A stretch of 64,000 nucleotides of DNA from an uncultured bacterium (GCA_949299935.1 CASGCE010000035.1:1-64000), one strand, 5' to 3'. Shown: positions 1 through 8,466, counted from the first letter of the stretch. Translations and numbers: made by a program. The notes: generated by a model not told the origin, from the sequence alone.

Positions 1-2288
1 GCAATATTTGCGTCAAATGTAATTTTATTGTTGTTTGCATTAATTGCAAGATTACCAAAATTATTCAATGCGCCACCATTTAATCCTGCGCTGTTTGCCT
101 TGAATAAAGCTGCGTTTTCATCTGCATTAATATCTAATTTATTGGTGTTATAAACAGCACCACCGGATTTTGCAGAGTTATCAGACCAAATAGAGTCGCT
201 GATAGTCGTTGTCCCTGAATTATATAATGCCCCGCCTGAACCTGTTGCAATAGAAAATCCGCTGGAGCCTTTTGAAGTATCAACTGATGAATTACCAACA
301 TTATCAATTGTCAATGTTTGACCACTATTAACGATTATACCCCTAATGCCACTACCGCTTGTGATAATATCATTGCCATTTCCAAAGATTGTAAATTCTC
401 TGTTATCACCTGCAAGAGTCCCCAGAGTTTTGGTTACGGTTTCTTGGCTAAGCATAGAATATGCATCTATTGCACTGTTTGACATTGCTTCAGCTAAACT
501 TGCGGCTGTCGGGCTGTCTGATCTTGTAACATTAAATACGCCAAACTTTGCGTTATCTAAGGTAAATGTGTATTCATAACCTTCTGAAGTCAATGTTTTT
601 AATACAGGGCTCTGAGATAGTTCAATATTATCCTTAACGGCAGATTCCATAAACGTTCCGCTGCCTGCTGTACCGTCTGCTGTTACATTTATAGCATTAA
701 GATTAAATTTTGCAGAATCAACACCAGACTCAAGACCATTGATAACTAATTTATCGGATATTCCGGAATTTGCATCAAAATCAAGGTTTAAGTTTGTTGT
801 GTTTGTATTTGCCCCCAACACGTCGATTGTTAGGACATCACCAGCATGGTCGTTTCTTAAATCTAATGCAGCGCCATAAGCACCTAAGAAATTAAGTGTT
901 TGATTAGCGGCTTCTTGACCTAACTTTAAAGTTCCGGCATCACCAGTCGCACCACCGCCAAGATTAATCCCGTATCCGCCATCAAGTGCTTTATCTAAGA
1001 CTACCGTACCTGCGTAATTATTGGTAAAATCAGTATTAATATTTAGCATTGAGTTTGAACCAGCAAACTTGATTGTATCGTTAATTGTTAAAGTTTTACC
1101 CTCAGATGCCATAGCATTTAGTGCACCTGTTAAATAAATGCCGCTGCCTGTTCCACCAGCCGTACCTGTAGAGTTATTGTTTTCAAAAACAACATCTTTT
1201 GAATTGGCTTGAATTGTCGTTGTTGAAGATGATTCACTATAAATTGCACCGCCTTCTTTGGCCGCATTATTCCTAAATGATGAATCAGTTATGGTTAAGC
1301 CGTTAACATCTGATGAAGCATATATTGCACCGCCTTTTGAATTCGCTCCTGTTGCTTTATTTGATGTAAAATTCGTATTTTCAACAGTTAATCCGATATT
1401 TGCTGAATCTGTTATCTCGGATCTCTCAGCATATATTGCACCACCATTATTTACGGTTTCGTTACCTTCAAAAGAGGAATTCTTTATTGTAGAATTTATA
1501 TCATATACTGGGATATAGGCTATTGCACCGCCTGAATTTGTTGATTTATTAGATGTAAAAGTAACAGTATCAAGAGTTGAGTTTTCAGAAGCAATCATCA
1601 TTGCTCCGCCGTCTTGTGTCGTTGTCTGCGGTGCGGAATCATAATCTTTTATTCCGTTATAGTTAAAGGTTGAATCTGAAATTACTAAATTATCTACATA
1701 AGATTCTATTGCACCACCATAGGATTGATTTGATGCATCATGCACGGTGTTGCCGGTAAAAACAGAATCAGAGATAGTAACCTTGTTAGCACCTGAAAGT
1801 TTAAGAGCTCCACCCTGCCCATAACGGTTTGAATATTGACCGGTTACATAATTATTGAGAAAATTCATATCCGCTATTTCAAGTTCACTACCATATACTT
1901 CCCAATATAAAGTTGAATTAACCGCATTTTGTATTGTTCCACCCGTTATTGAAGTCTTTGCACCTTCTGCATTTCCCTCAAAATAAAATACCGAATTGTG
2001 AGGAATACCGTACGATTCATAACCTTGGTTTACTTGAGCATCTAAAACTTTAGAATTTAAATTTATTGTTTCAGGAACTGTATTTTTTGAATAAATTGCA
2101 TCCACATCACTTGCGGTAATGTTTCCCTCAAATATTACGCTATTGCCAGTCACGACATTGGATTTTAACTCGTCCCAATTTGAGACAGGAGTTTCTGCCG
2201 CACTTGTTTTTAATGGCATATTTAACAACAATATTGAAACCAACATTGGTAATACTAAAGTTCTTTTCAATAACCTTTTCAAATCCAT
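1..2288 (-). CDS. Surface protein with Pmp-like beta-helix repeats (C-terminal part outside window)
   Basis: The frame is open for 762 codons from an ATG at 2288 to the left edge, so only the N-terminal part is present. GAGGAATAAAGA precedes the ATG as a ribosome binding site. Residues 1 to about 31 form a signal peptide (Lys/Arg-rich start, then a Leu/Val/Ile core, then TSAAE). From about residue 120 the protein is built of short repeats pairing F-x-x-N (FTGN, FTSN, FEGN, FRNN) with GGA[ILM] (GGAIYA, GGAIES, GGALKL). This is the hallmark of chlamydial polymorphic membrane proteins and of right-handed beta-helix adhesins. The later part is Asn-, Thr- and Gly-rich with less regular repeats. 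A secreted, surface-displayed adhesin or autotransporter passenger is the natural inference. The C-terminal anchor (beta-barrel or sorting signal) is not visible, so the export route is unknown. Confidence 0.85.
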   Translation of the reverse strand, partial: MDLKRLLKRTLVLPMLVSILLLNMPLKTSAAETPVSNWDELKSNVVTGNSVIFEGNITASDVDAIYSKNTVPETINLNSKVLDAQVNQGYESYGIPHNSVFYFEGNAEGAKTSITGGTIQNAVNSTLYWEVYGSELEIADMNFLNNYVTGQYSNRYGQGGALKLSGANKVTISDSVFTGNTVHDASNQSYGGAIESYVDNLVISDSTFNYNGIKDYDSAPQTTTQDGGAMMIASENSTLDTVTFTSNKSTNSGGAIAYIPVYDINSTIKNSSFEGNETVNNGGAIYAERSEITDSANIGLTVENTNFTSNKATGANSKGGAIYASSDVNGLTITDSSFRNNAAKEGGAIYSESSSTTTIQANSKDVVFENNNSTGTAGGTGSGIYLTGALNAMASEGKTLTINDTIKFAGSNSMLNINTDFTNNYAGTVVLDKALDGGYGINLGGGATGDAGTLKLGQEAANQTLNFLGAYGAALDLRNDHAGDVLTIDVLGANTNTTNLNLDFDANSGISDKLVINGLESGVDSAKFNLNAINVTADGTAGSGTFMESAVKDNIELSQSPVLKTLTSEGYEYTFTLDNAKFGVFNVTRSDSPTAASLAEAMSNSAIDAYSMLSQETVTKTLGTLAGDNREFTIFGNGNDIITSGSGIRGIIVNSGQTLTIDNVGNSSVDTSKGSSGFSIATGSGGALYNSGTTTISDSIWSDNSAKSGGAVYNTNKLDINADENAALFKANSAGLNGGALNNFGNLAINANNNKITFDANI

Positions 2289-2334
2289 TCTTTATTCCTC
2301 ATGTTTTATCTTTTTTATAACTCCACAAAAGCAA

Positions 2335-2371
2335 AAAACACCTCTAAAACAAAGTTGCACAGAGGTGTTTT
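2335..2371 (-). terminator. Intrinsic terminator/attenuator in the leader of the surface-protein gene
   Basis: An 11-bp perfect inverted repeat (AAAACACCTCT / AGAGGTGTTTT, 15-nt loop) is followed on the minus strand by a run of T. It ends about 47 nt upstream of the surface-protein ATG. No annotated minus-strand gene lies upstream for it to terminate, apart from a possible 31-codon ORF ending inside the stem. A leader attenuator is therefore plausible. Confidence 0.6.
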
Positions 2372-2439
2372 AAATTTTCATTCGTTTTATGCCCGAATAT
2401 AAACTCTTTTTCATCACGCTTTCTTAAGTTATTTTTCAT
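2344..2439 (-). CDS. Possible 31-residue leader peptide
   Basis: A short ORF (ATG at 2439, TAG at 2346-2344) lies upstream of the surface-protein gene. Its stop codon falls at the base of the terminator hairpin at 2335-2371. The peptide is charged (MKNNLRKRDEKEF...) and has no recognisable motif. There is no clear ribosome binding site. It could be a leader ORF coupling translation to attenuation, or chance. Confidence 0.22.
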   Translation of the reverse strand: MKNNLRKRDEKEFIFGHKTNENLKHLCATLF

Positions 2440-2905
2440 CACCAATCGCTTCGTCCCGTTAACAAAATTTTCATTAAGTTAAGAAAACGATAAGCACCTT
2501 TATTCTACCATAAATTGACAATTTTTTCATCATAACTACACCTTGTAACAAAATTGTTACATAACTAGAAAATCGGCATTTTACTTGGCTTTGACTATAT
2601 GTATAATCTTTGATACTCGTTCGGTTTTCTGTAGAAAAACTTTTTATTTACATATGTTAAAAAAATTAAGTTTCAAAAAAATTTTTATTACAGTTTTTGG
2701 GCAAACTGCATAACAACAATTGTAGTATATCCCGACTGTTTACCCCAATAAACAAGCTATGTAATTACATTGTTGAAAAGCTGCGCCCGGTTGTTAAACC
2801 TATAAACCTGTTAATCGTAATATGTTACAATAAATTAATATAACAACAGAAATTATTTTTACGAGTTTAGAATAAAAGAGAAGAAAGTAACTATGAGGAG
2901 TATGT
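2440..2905. other. Intergenic region between divergent genes
   Basis: No credible gene in 466 bases. The sequence is very AT-rich, has no long ORF with a ribosome binding site, and must hold the divergent promoters of the surface-protein gene and of the orphan gene starting at 2906. I see no tRNA or convincing riboswitch. Confidence 0.5.
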
Positions 2906-3505
2906 ATGAAAATTAACGGTTATCAATCAAGCTACAATCATAATTTTGGAGCCAAGTTTGTAAACAATACAAAAGATTTGGACATTGATGCGCAAAAAGT
3001 CGGCACAATTTTTGAAAAATTAACACAAGATATACCTGATGAAACTCTATCTTTAGATAAACAATACGCTTGGGGCGAGGGTGGAGATGTATTCACACTC
3101 AAAGATAACGCTAACAATAAATTGGCAAGAATCGCCTGTTCCTTCACTACTCATAGTAAAATGGATGAAAATCCAGAAACACAAGCATCATTATTGAATA
3201 ACATATTTAGATTCATGAGAGCAAGAGCAAGTGAAAATGCTTCCTTCAATGAAATAACTCAAAAAATGAATATTTTGAAAAAACAAATGAATTATTTGAC
3301 CGAACAGGAAGAAAACCTTCATAATAAACAATATCAAAATATAATCAAAGATGCACAAAAATATGATATTGAAATATCACAATTGAACTCTTATGATCCG
3401 GATTTCAAACGAATTTATAAAACAGCTCAATATATGATAAGAAGCACTCAAGAAGATTCATTTATCAACAGGATACAAGCTAAGCATGATGCAGTAAAGA
3501 ATTAA
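2906..3505 (+). CDS. Orphan protein with N-terminal NFGAKF motif and coiled coil
   Basis: 199 residues. ATG is preceded by GAGGAG at 5-nt spacing. Residues 1-18 read MKINGYQSSYNHNFGAKF, an Asn-rich opening with a Phe-Gly core that recurs in other orphans of this window. There is no signal peptide or membrane segment. Residues about 110-150 (MNILKKQMNYLTEQEENL and beyond) look like a coiled coil. I do not recognise a family and assign no function. The gene is monocistronic and divergent from the surface-protein gene. Confidence 0.75.
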   Translation: MKINGYQSSYNHNFGAKFVNNTKDLDIDAQKVGTIFEKLTQDIPDETLSLDKQYAWGEGGDVFTLKDNANNKLARIACSFTTHSKMDENPETQASLLNNIFRFMRARASENASFNEITQKMNILKKQMNYLTEQEENLHNKQYQNIIKDAQKYDIEISQLNSYDPDFKRIYKTAQYMIRSTQEDSFINRIQAKHDAVKN

Positions 3506-3680
3506 TTGAAATCACTTGTTAATTCTCTGCTTCAAAAAGCAACGGAATAAATGAAATTAAAAATCAAAATATGACCAAAGCTGTACGAAAATACCAACTT
3601 GAAAATTGTGAAAAACACCTTTAAAGCTGATATTTAAGGGAAAAATGCTTTTCATATTGCATACAAAAGCACAACAAGTA

Positions 3681-4115
3681 TTAATCCAATCCGCCTAATT
3701 TGATAAATTTGTTTTTTAAACGGCTAACACTTTCAATAAGATAATCCGCCACGTTTTTATCATCGGGTATGGAGTTAAAAATAATTTTGTCTTCCAGTTT
3801 TGGAGGTAATTCCTTTTGTTTAAACAGATTAACAAAGAAACTTTTTACAGGATTTTTAATTTTAGGTTTTTCAGGCAATATTTTAGAAATAACATACTTA
3901 AATCCAAAATGCCTCAAGTCCTCCGGATGAAAAAGGTTAACACATGGTAAAACTTCGATATTGACATCTTTTGCCAATTCTTCAAGTCTTGGTATAGCAT
4001 CAACCGCATGTTTTGCAAAGCGTTTACCGACAACTTGTTCGATTTTAGCAGGATTTATGTAGAGTGCAGTAAAACCGGTATTATTTTGACAGCTGCTATA
4101 ACTATTTACTCGCAT
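3681..4115 (-). CDS. Orphan protein with N-terminal GFTALYI motif
   Basis: 144 residues from the ATG at 4115, which sits behind AAAGGAAT. An in-frame ATG ten codons upstream would place that binding site inside the gene, so I reject it. The N-terminus MRVNSYSSCQNNTGFTALYI matches the style of the protein at 4838-5194 (NVNFTGLYLK). The centre carries a Pro/Lys-rich stretch with a short hydrophobic patch (FFVNLF), and the end is charged. There is no signal peptide. Function unknown; probably a lineage-specific family. Confidence 0.7.
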   Translation of the reverse strand: MRVNSYSSCQNNTGFTALYINPAKIEQVVGKRFAKHAVDAIPRLEELAKDVNIEVLPCVNLFHPEDLRHFGFKYVISKILPEKPKIKNPVKSFFVNLFKQKELPPKLEDKIIFNSIPDDKNVADYLIESVSRLKNKFIKLGGLD

Positions 4116-4377
4116 TTTCAATTCCTTTCTCTCTTTAAACTCCACAACTACTTACATTAAAACTCGTAAAAATAAAATTTGCTATAATTTTAACAGAATG
4201 TAAAGCTGTAATATTATTTAAATATTATTTACAGAAAAATGAAGCTGTTATTCGCTTCTGGAATTATGTATAATATTTTGCATAAGTTAAGTTGGCATAA
4301 ATGTAACAAAAAGTTAACAGTTTAAAAAAAATCTTTTTGATGTTTTAATAATAGTGTGATGAATTAAGGGGGTAAAC

Positions 4378-4674
4378 ATGGTTAGAATTTATGGTATGAA
4401 CAGATTCGTAAGTGAAAAAAGTACAGCGGTTCAAAGAATAGTAAAAATTTTACCTAAAACAGATACTCAAGTCATAAAATTTATGAATGACGGGAAGTTA
4501 ATGTCTAAAATAGTTATTCCTGGACCCGGAAATAGAAATTCCAGATATATTGCTAAGCTAATAACAAATTATAAAAATGAAAAACCGTATAAAATTATGC
4601 TGGACTTCATAAAACGCCCTTATAAGGATTTTAGCGACTTTCCTAATTGGATGAAGTTTAGGCCCAAGGTATAG
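4378..4674 (+). CDS. Small orphan basic protein
   Basis: 98 residues. AAGGGGGT sits 7 nt before the ATG, a strong ribosome binding site. The protein is Lys/Arg-rich and soluble, with no cysteine, signal peptide or membrane segment. Motifs such as VIPGPGNRNSRYIAKLITNY are not familiar to me. It is divergent from the orphan at 3681-4115, with a 262-nt AT-rich spacer that contains TATAAT-like -10 boxes (4183-4188 and 4269-4274). The perfect palindromic terminator at 4786-4823 follows. Function unknown. Confidence 0.65.
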   Translation: MVRIYGMNRFVSEKSTAVQRIVKILPKTDTQVIKFMNDGKLMSKIVIPGPGNRNSRYIAKLITNYKNEKPYKIMLDFIKRPYKDFSDFPNWMKFRPKV

Positions 4675-4785
4675 AATTTTGTTTTAACCGTAAAATTATC
4701 TTGAATAAAATAAATTGAAATTTTAAAATTATGTAAAATATCAATTAAATTGAAATCAAATAACACCAACTTAAAATAAATATTT

Positions 4786-4823
4786 AAAAAGCGTCTTTAA
4801 GTTATAACTTAAAGACGCTTTTT
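4786..4823. terminator. Bidirectional intrinsic terminator, perfect palindrome
   Basis: A loopless perfect inverted repeat: AAAAAGCGTCTTTAAGTT, a TTATAA centre, and the mirrored arm ending in TTTTT. A-runs and T-runs flank it on both sides, so it can stop transcription of both convergent orphan genes (4378-4674 and 4838-5194). Confidence 0.85.
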
Positions 4824-4837
4824 AGTATCAGAATTTA

Positions 4838-5194
4838 TTACGCATGCAATTGAGCTAAGTAATCAGCAATATCCCAATCGTGCCCCATTTTTTTTACTGC
4901 TTCTCGCAATGTTTTAATTATTTTTTCTTCATTTTTAGCAGTAAATGCCCTAAGTGATATTGGTTTTATATATTTGTTTATATCTTCACCATATTTTTCA
5001 TGACTTAGGAAAACCTTATCTAATGCTTCATTTATAAAAACATCCGTATTTTCTTCTTTTTCTAATCGATTAATAAATCCACCTCTTTCTTTTAAAATTT
5101 GAGATAGTTTATTAATACTTTTTGTACTCACTGCCATTGGCTCACAGGTTTTTAAATATAAACCGGTAAAATTAACATTATTTTGTATATTCAT
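4838..5194 (-). CDS. Orphan protein with N-terminal NFTGLYLK motif
   Basis: 118 residues from the ATG at 5194, chosen because AGGAGG lies 8-13 nt upstream. The longer frame to 5251 has a Phe/Ile-rich low-complexity start and no binding site. The protein opens MNIQNNVNFTGLYLKT, matching the motif of the gene at 3681-4115 although the bodies are not obviously alike. The rest is charged and helical. No known domain seen; function unknown. Confidence 0.7.
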   Translation of the reverse strand: MNIQNNVNFTGLYLKTCEPMAVSTKSINKLSQILKERGGFINRLEKEENTDVFINEALDKVFLSHEKYGEDINKYIKPISLRAFTAKNEEKIIKTLREAVKKMGHDWDIADYLAQLHA

Positions 5195-5436
5195 CAAACA
5201 ATACCTCCTTTTGTGTATTAAAAAAACAAAAAAAAAAATTTGCCATAACAATTACAAAATTTAAAATTATAACCTTATTTACATATTCTTTTTATATTTC
5301 CGAGTAAATTGAAATAAATTTCCACCAAAATTTAAAATTTTGAAAAAATTTTCAACACTGTCCAGTCCCAAAATTTCTGAACAGTGTCTAAATTCTCGCC
5401 ATTTAAGGTTTTGAGACACTATCATGTTTTAGACAT

Positions 5437-5572
5437 TGACAGACAGTAGTCGGACTTTTTTGCCAGTTCAGGAATTTTTCATTTTTAGCAAATTCCGACT
5501 AAAAAAATCAAGATATATTTAAAACACAGTACTATCAGTTCAAAAAAATCAAATTCCTGTAATGTCTGTCAA
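5437..5572. repeat. Nested inverted repeat, MITE-like or structured RNA
   Basis: Outer arms TTGACAGACA (5437-5446) and TGTCTGTCAA (5563-5572) are perfect complements. Inside them, CAGGAATTT (5469-5477) pairs with AAATTCCTG (5551-5559). A third pair, TAGTCGGA (5447-5454) with TCCGACTA (5494-5501), would form an alternative hairpin. There is no coding potential and no obvious target-site duplication. Confidence 0.5.
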
Positions 5573-5622
5573 ACCAAAGCAAAGCCTCACTTTTTTCATT
5601 AAAAAACTCCTCGGGCACTCTT

Positions 5623-5712
5623 GAGTCGCTCGCGTTAAACGAGTCTACGGATTTTGCTGCAAAGAATTTCATTCTTTTTGCAAAAGTCCTCCGCTCTCTG
5701 CTCGCTGGACTC
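5623..5712 (-). repeat. 90-nt structured repeat, copy 1
   Basis: Read on the minus strand this matches 62605-62693. Both copies share GCGAGCAGAG, then GCG[GA]AGG, a central AAGAA-GAA-TTCTT palindrome, CCGTAG, and CGTTTAA[CT]GCGAGC, all in the same order. The parts that differ are base-paired arms: GAGTC/GACTC outside and TTTTGC/GCAAAA inside here, against GACCTGC/GCAGGTC and TTGAGTGT/ACACTCAA in copy 2. Pairing is preserved while sequence changes, which suggests a folded RNA or DNA hairpin element. Confidence 0.65.
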
Positions 5713-5909
5713 TAAAGCAAGGCATACGCTTTGCGGTTCTCGTCCAACTTTGCACATTTTTATTGTAAAAGAACACATGGTTTGATTATTTGTTACAGAT
5801 GGTTTGATTATTTTGGGCAACATCAACTTAAAATTTTAAATAAATGAACAAATTGAAATTTCAAAACGTTCACCCATTGTCAAGTGGTCTTTTTATGGTT
5901 GATTACGTA

Positions 5910-6269
5910 TTAATCCATATCACCTTTGTAGGCACAGGGGATATTTTCTTCTTTTAAATAGTTCATACCCCACTTGTTCAACTCAATAATTGCCGGAATA
6001 AGTGTTTCACCTCTTTTTGTTAGCGAATATTCAGTCTTTGGCGGCACTATCGGATAAAGTTTCCGTTTAATTATTCCGTCTGCTTCAAGTTCTTTTAACT
6101 GCTGAATAAGCATTTTGGGTGTAGCGTGAGAAATTAGTTTTTGCAGTTCGTTATACCTCAATGTTTTATTTATAAGATGCCCGATTATAACCCCTTTATA
6201 CTTCCCGCCGATTATCTCCATGGTTACTTCTAACGGGCATTGATATTCATCTTTTCTTCGTTTTATCAT
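5910..6269 (-). CDS. HxlR-family winged-helix transcriptional regulator
   Basis: 119 residues, the usual HxlR length. The start ATG has AAGGAT upstream. The hallmark elements are present in order: an N-terminal Cys in the CPLEVTMEIIGGKYKG segment, a helix-turn-helix with LRYNELQKLI and TPKMLIQQLKELEADGIIKR, and a wing with PPKTEYSLTKRGETL. HxlR proteins are usually dimeric sensors of electrophiles or oxidants, some through the conserved N-terminal Cys (Cys11 here). It is divergent from the hydrolase gene at 6377 with a palindrome between them (6285-6298). Autoregulation and control of the hydrolase is the likely arrangement, but this is inferred. Confidence 0.9.
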   Translation of the reverse strand: MIKRRKDEYQCPLEVTMEIIGGKYKGVIIGHLINKTLRYNELQKLISHATPKMLIQQLKELEADGIIKRKLYPIVPPKTEYSLTKRGETLIPAIIELNKWGMNYLKEENIPCAYKGDMD

Positions 6270-6284
6270 ATATAAAATCCTTAT

Positions 6285-6298
6285 TTACTTTTTAGTAA
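6285..6298. promoter_or_regulatory. Candidate HxlR operator
   Basis: TTACT-TTTT-AGTAA, an inverted repeat 16 bp upstream of the regulator start. It lies in the divergent promoter region, which also holds TTGTCA (6322-6327) and TATAAA (6343-6348) facing the hydrolase gene with a short 15-bp spacer. Confidence 0.4.
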
Positions 6299-6376
6299 GT
6301 ATTATACAAAAAAGTGCATTCTTGTCAAAATGATAATAACTATATAAAATTGTTTTATTATAAGGAGGGTATCTAA

Positions 6377-7168
6377 ATGAAAATTACACAAGTAAGAAAT
6401 GCAACGATTATAGTGGAATACAATAATACAAAATTCCTAATAGACCCTTGGCTTATGCCTAAAGATTATATGCCGGGGTTTGATACAGCGATAAATTCCG
6501 AAATTCGCCAGCCAAGAGCGGAGCTGCCATTTGAAATTGAAAAAATTGTTGATGTTAATGCAGTTATTATTACTCATATTCATCCTGACCACTGGGATGA
6601 ATTTGCTGAAAAAGCTCTGGATAAAAATATAAAAGTTTTTGTGCAATCTTCTGTTGACAAAGATTACGTCATTACAAAAGGGTTTACAAATGTTGAAATT
6701 ATAGAGGAAACGGGAACTGAATATAATGGCATAACTCTATACAAAACAGGTACTCAGCATGGCAAAAGAGAAATAATTAAACCGCTATGCGATTCTATCG
6801 GCTTGCCTTATGATGCAATGGGTGTTGTTTTTAAATCAAATAATGAAAAAACATTGTATATTGCAGGCGATACAATTTGGTGTGAGGAAGTAAAAGATGT
6901 CTTAGGCAAATACAAGCCTGAAGTTATAGTAGTAAATGCCTGTGCTGCAACTCTTTTGAACGGAGAACGCATAATTATGAATATTGAAGATGTAAAAAAT
7001 GTTATGGATGCTGCGCCTGACGCAAAAGTAATTGCAAGTCATTTAGATACAGTCAGCCATCTTTCTGTTACAAGAGAAGATTTAAAAGAATTTAAAACTA
7101 AAAATAATATTGGTAATCTGTTAATCCCTGATGATGGAGAAACGCTTGATTTTATAGGCAATAATTAA
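6377..7168 (+). CDS. Metallo-beta-lactamase-fold hydrolase (UlaG-like)
   Basis: 263 residues. The ribosome binding site AAGGAGGG is strong. The fold signature is visible: an N-terminal strand pair with FLIDPWL, the metal motif THIHPDHWD (His67, His69, Asp71, His72), a later AGDTIW carrying a bridging Asp (around 162), and ASHLDTVSH near residues 219-227 supplying the last His. The overall plan resembles L-ascorbate-6-phosphate lactonase-like members of the superfamily. The substrate cannot be read from sequence. It is divergent from an HxlR regulator, so the substrate or a related stress may be the inducer. Confidence 0.85.
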   Translation: MKITQVRNATIIVEYNNTKFLIDPWLMPKDYMPGFDTAINSEIRQPRAELPFEIEKIVDVNAVIITHIHPDHWDEFAEKALDKNIKVFVQSSVDKDYVITKGFTNVEIIEETGTEYNGITLYKTGTQHGKREIIKPLCDSIGLPYDAMGVVFKSNNEKTLYIAGDTIWCEEVKDVLGKYKPEVIVVNACAATLLNGERIIMNIEDVKNVMDAAPDAKVIASHLDTVSHLSVTREDLKEFKTKNNIGNLLIPDDGETLDFIGNN

Positions 7169-7197
7169 AATTTTATACTAATGAAGTTGCTCAACCC

Positions 7198-7228
7198 AAG
7201 GTCGGAAAAATTTTCCCGACCTTGTTTC
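7198..7228 (+). terminator. Intrinsic terminator of the hydrolase gene
   Basis: CAAGGTCGG (7198-7206) pairs perfectly with CCGACCTTG (7216-7224), followed by TTT. It lies 30 nt after the hydrolase stop codon. Confidence 0.75.
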
Positions 7229-7505
7229 AAATTCTCAAACCTTATGATATTTTTGTGAAAATTTGCGGAACTGGACTATTCCGAAATAATCAAATTATCC
7301 GTACAGTTCAAATTTGGTGCGTATCTCACTGATAATATACAAATCTCAATCTATCCGTACAGTCCAGAAAAAGTCCAGTTTTCCAGTTTGATTTTTTTGG
7401 AACACTTAATTTTTCCGACCCGAAAACGCCCACACAAAGCCTACTTTACCAAAATAATCTATCTAGCCGTACAAATCAACCTGGACAAAAAACTACATTT
7501 ATTCT
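7229..7505. other. Noncoding spacer with repeated TATCCGTACAG
   Basis: No gene. TA[TG]CCGTACA occurs at 7296, 7352 and 7464, so the spacings are 56 and 112 bases. AACTGGACT (7269-7277) and AGTCCAGTT (7372-7380) form an inverted repeat around the first two copies. No ORF with a binding site is present. Confidence 0.5.
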
Positions 7506-7534
7506 AAAAAAGTGGGGTTCCTTCCCCACTTTTT
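7506..7534. terminator. Intrinsic terminator downstream of tRNA-Asn
   Basis: AGTGGGG (7511-7517) pairs with CCCCACT (7524-7530), flanked by A-run and T-run, so it works in both directions. On the minus strand it ends the tRNA-Asn transcript. Confidence 0.85.
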
Positions 7535-7545
7535 CCAATAAAAAA

Positions 7546-7617
7546 CTCCCCAGGCTGGACTCGAACCAGCAGCCTACCGGTTAACAGCCGGTTGCTCCGC
7601 CATTGAGCTACTGAGGA
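7546..7617 (-). tRNA. tRNA-Asn (GTT)
   Basis: A full cloverleaf on the minus strand. Acceptor TCCTCAG pairs with CTGGGGA, with G as discriminator. The D-arm contains AGCTCAATGGCGGAGC. The anticodon arm CCGGC-TGTTAAC-CGG carries GTT, and the T-arm holds GGTTCGAGTCC. CCA is not encoded. Confidence 0.95.
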
Positions 7618-7734
7618 TTATAAACTCATTATAAAATAAAAATTTTTCTTGTAAAGTACTTTTTCAAAATTATTGGCAAACTATACAGTTGTGTGTTAGA
7701 ATGTTTCATGTAAATTTTATATATGGAGGTAATT

Positions 7735-8466
7735 ATGTCCAATCCGGTTTTTAACGATAATGTTGCAGAACAGGCAAGAATTTTAGAAGGCGAGCCTATG
7801 ACAATCAGCGGAGCTGTTAACAAAACTCTTATACTTTTAGCATGTTTAATTGTTTCCGCGGGTTATACTTGGTTTTTATGGTTAAACGGCTATACCGACA
7901 AAGCTCAGATGCTTACAGTTGCAGGGGCGTTTGTAGGCTTTATTCTCGCCATGGTTATAATTTTTACGCGAAAAGCGATGCACATTTTAGCGCCTTTATA
8001 CACAATCTGCGAGGGTTTTTTCATCGGCGGAGTTTCTGCCGTTTATGCCGCTCAGTATTCCGGAATTGTAACGCAAGCCGTTACTGCAACTTTTGCCGCA
8101 TTATTTTCCATGCTCATTTTATATCGGGCTGGAGTTATAAGATGCACTGAAAAATTCCGTGCTGTAATCTTTACGGCCACATTATCCGTCGCACTCGTTT
8201 ATTTAATCCAAATAGTAGCATCCTTTTTCAATCGTGGCATACCTCAAATCTTTACTGCAAGTCCTATTGGTATAGGTTTCAGCATTTTAGTTGTTGCCAT
8301 TGCAGCTTTAAATCTTATTATTGATTTTGACTTTATTGAGCGAGGATCTCAGGGGTTATTCGAGAAAAAATACGAATGGTACGGTGCATTTGGACTTATG
8401 GTAAGTTTAATATGGCTATATTTGGAGATGCTAAGATTACTTGCCAAACTAAGTGACAGAAGATAG
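7735..8466 (+). CDS. Bax inhibitor-1/YccA-like multi-pass membrane protein
   Basis: 243 residues from the ATG at 7735, which sits behind GGAGG. The in-frame ATG four codons upstream overlaps that site. Seven hydrophobic segments span about residues 28-235. The layout and loops (FTRKAMHILAPLYTICEGFF, and the acidic IIDFDFIE near the end) match the Bax1-I/YccA family. These proteins are inner-membrane, and some act as pH-sensitive Ca2+ leak channels or interact with FtsH. Which of these applies here cannot be told. The gene stands alone, with a terminator at 8470-8498. Confidence 0.85.
   Translation: MSNPVFNDNVAEQARILEGEPMTISGAVNKTLILLACLIVSAGYTWFLWLNGYTDKAQMLTVAGAFVGFILAMVIIFTRKAMHILAPLYTICEGFFIGGVSAVYAAQYSGIVTQAVTATFAALFSMLILYRAGVIRCTEKFRAVIFTATLSVALVYLIQIVASFFNRGIPQIFTASPIGIGFSILVVAIAALNLIIDFDFIERGSQGLFEKKYEWYGAFGLMVSLIWLYLEMLRLLAKLSDRR

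Larger units (their letters stand above)
5195..5909. other. Noncoding region rich in inverted repeats
   Basis: No supported gene in 715 bases. It holds a small inverted repeat (ACACTGT 5355-5361 with ACAGTGT 5381-5387), the nested inverted repeat at 5437-5572, and the structured repeat at 5623-5712. A 63-codon frame on the minus strand (5635-5826) overlaps the structured repeat and has no binding site, so I do not call it. Confidence 0.6.

Noticed and set aside
2600-2900. Riboswitch upstream of the orphan at 2906
   Set aside because: No conserved aptamer core recognised; the sequence is AT-rich with no persistent stem set.
5635-5826. 63-codon minus-strand frame in the noncoding region
   Set aside because: No binding site, and it overlaps the structured repeat, whose base pairing explains the openness better.
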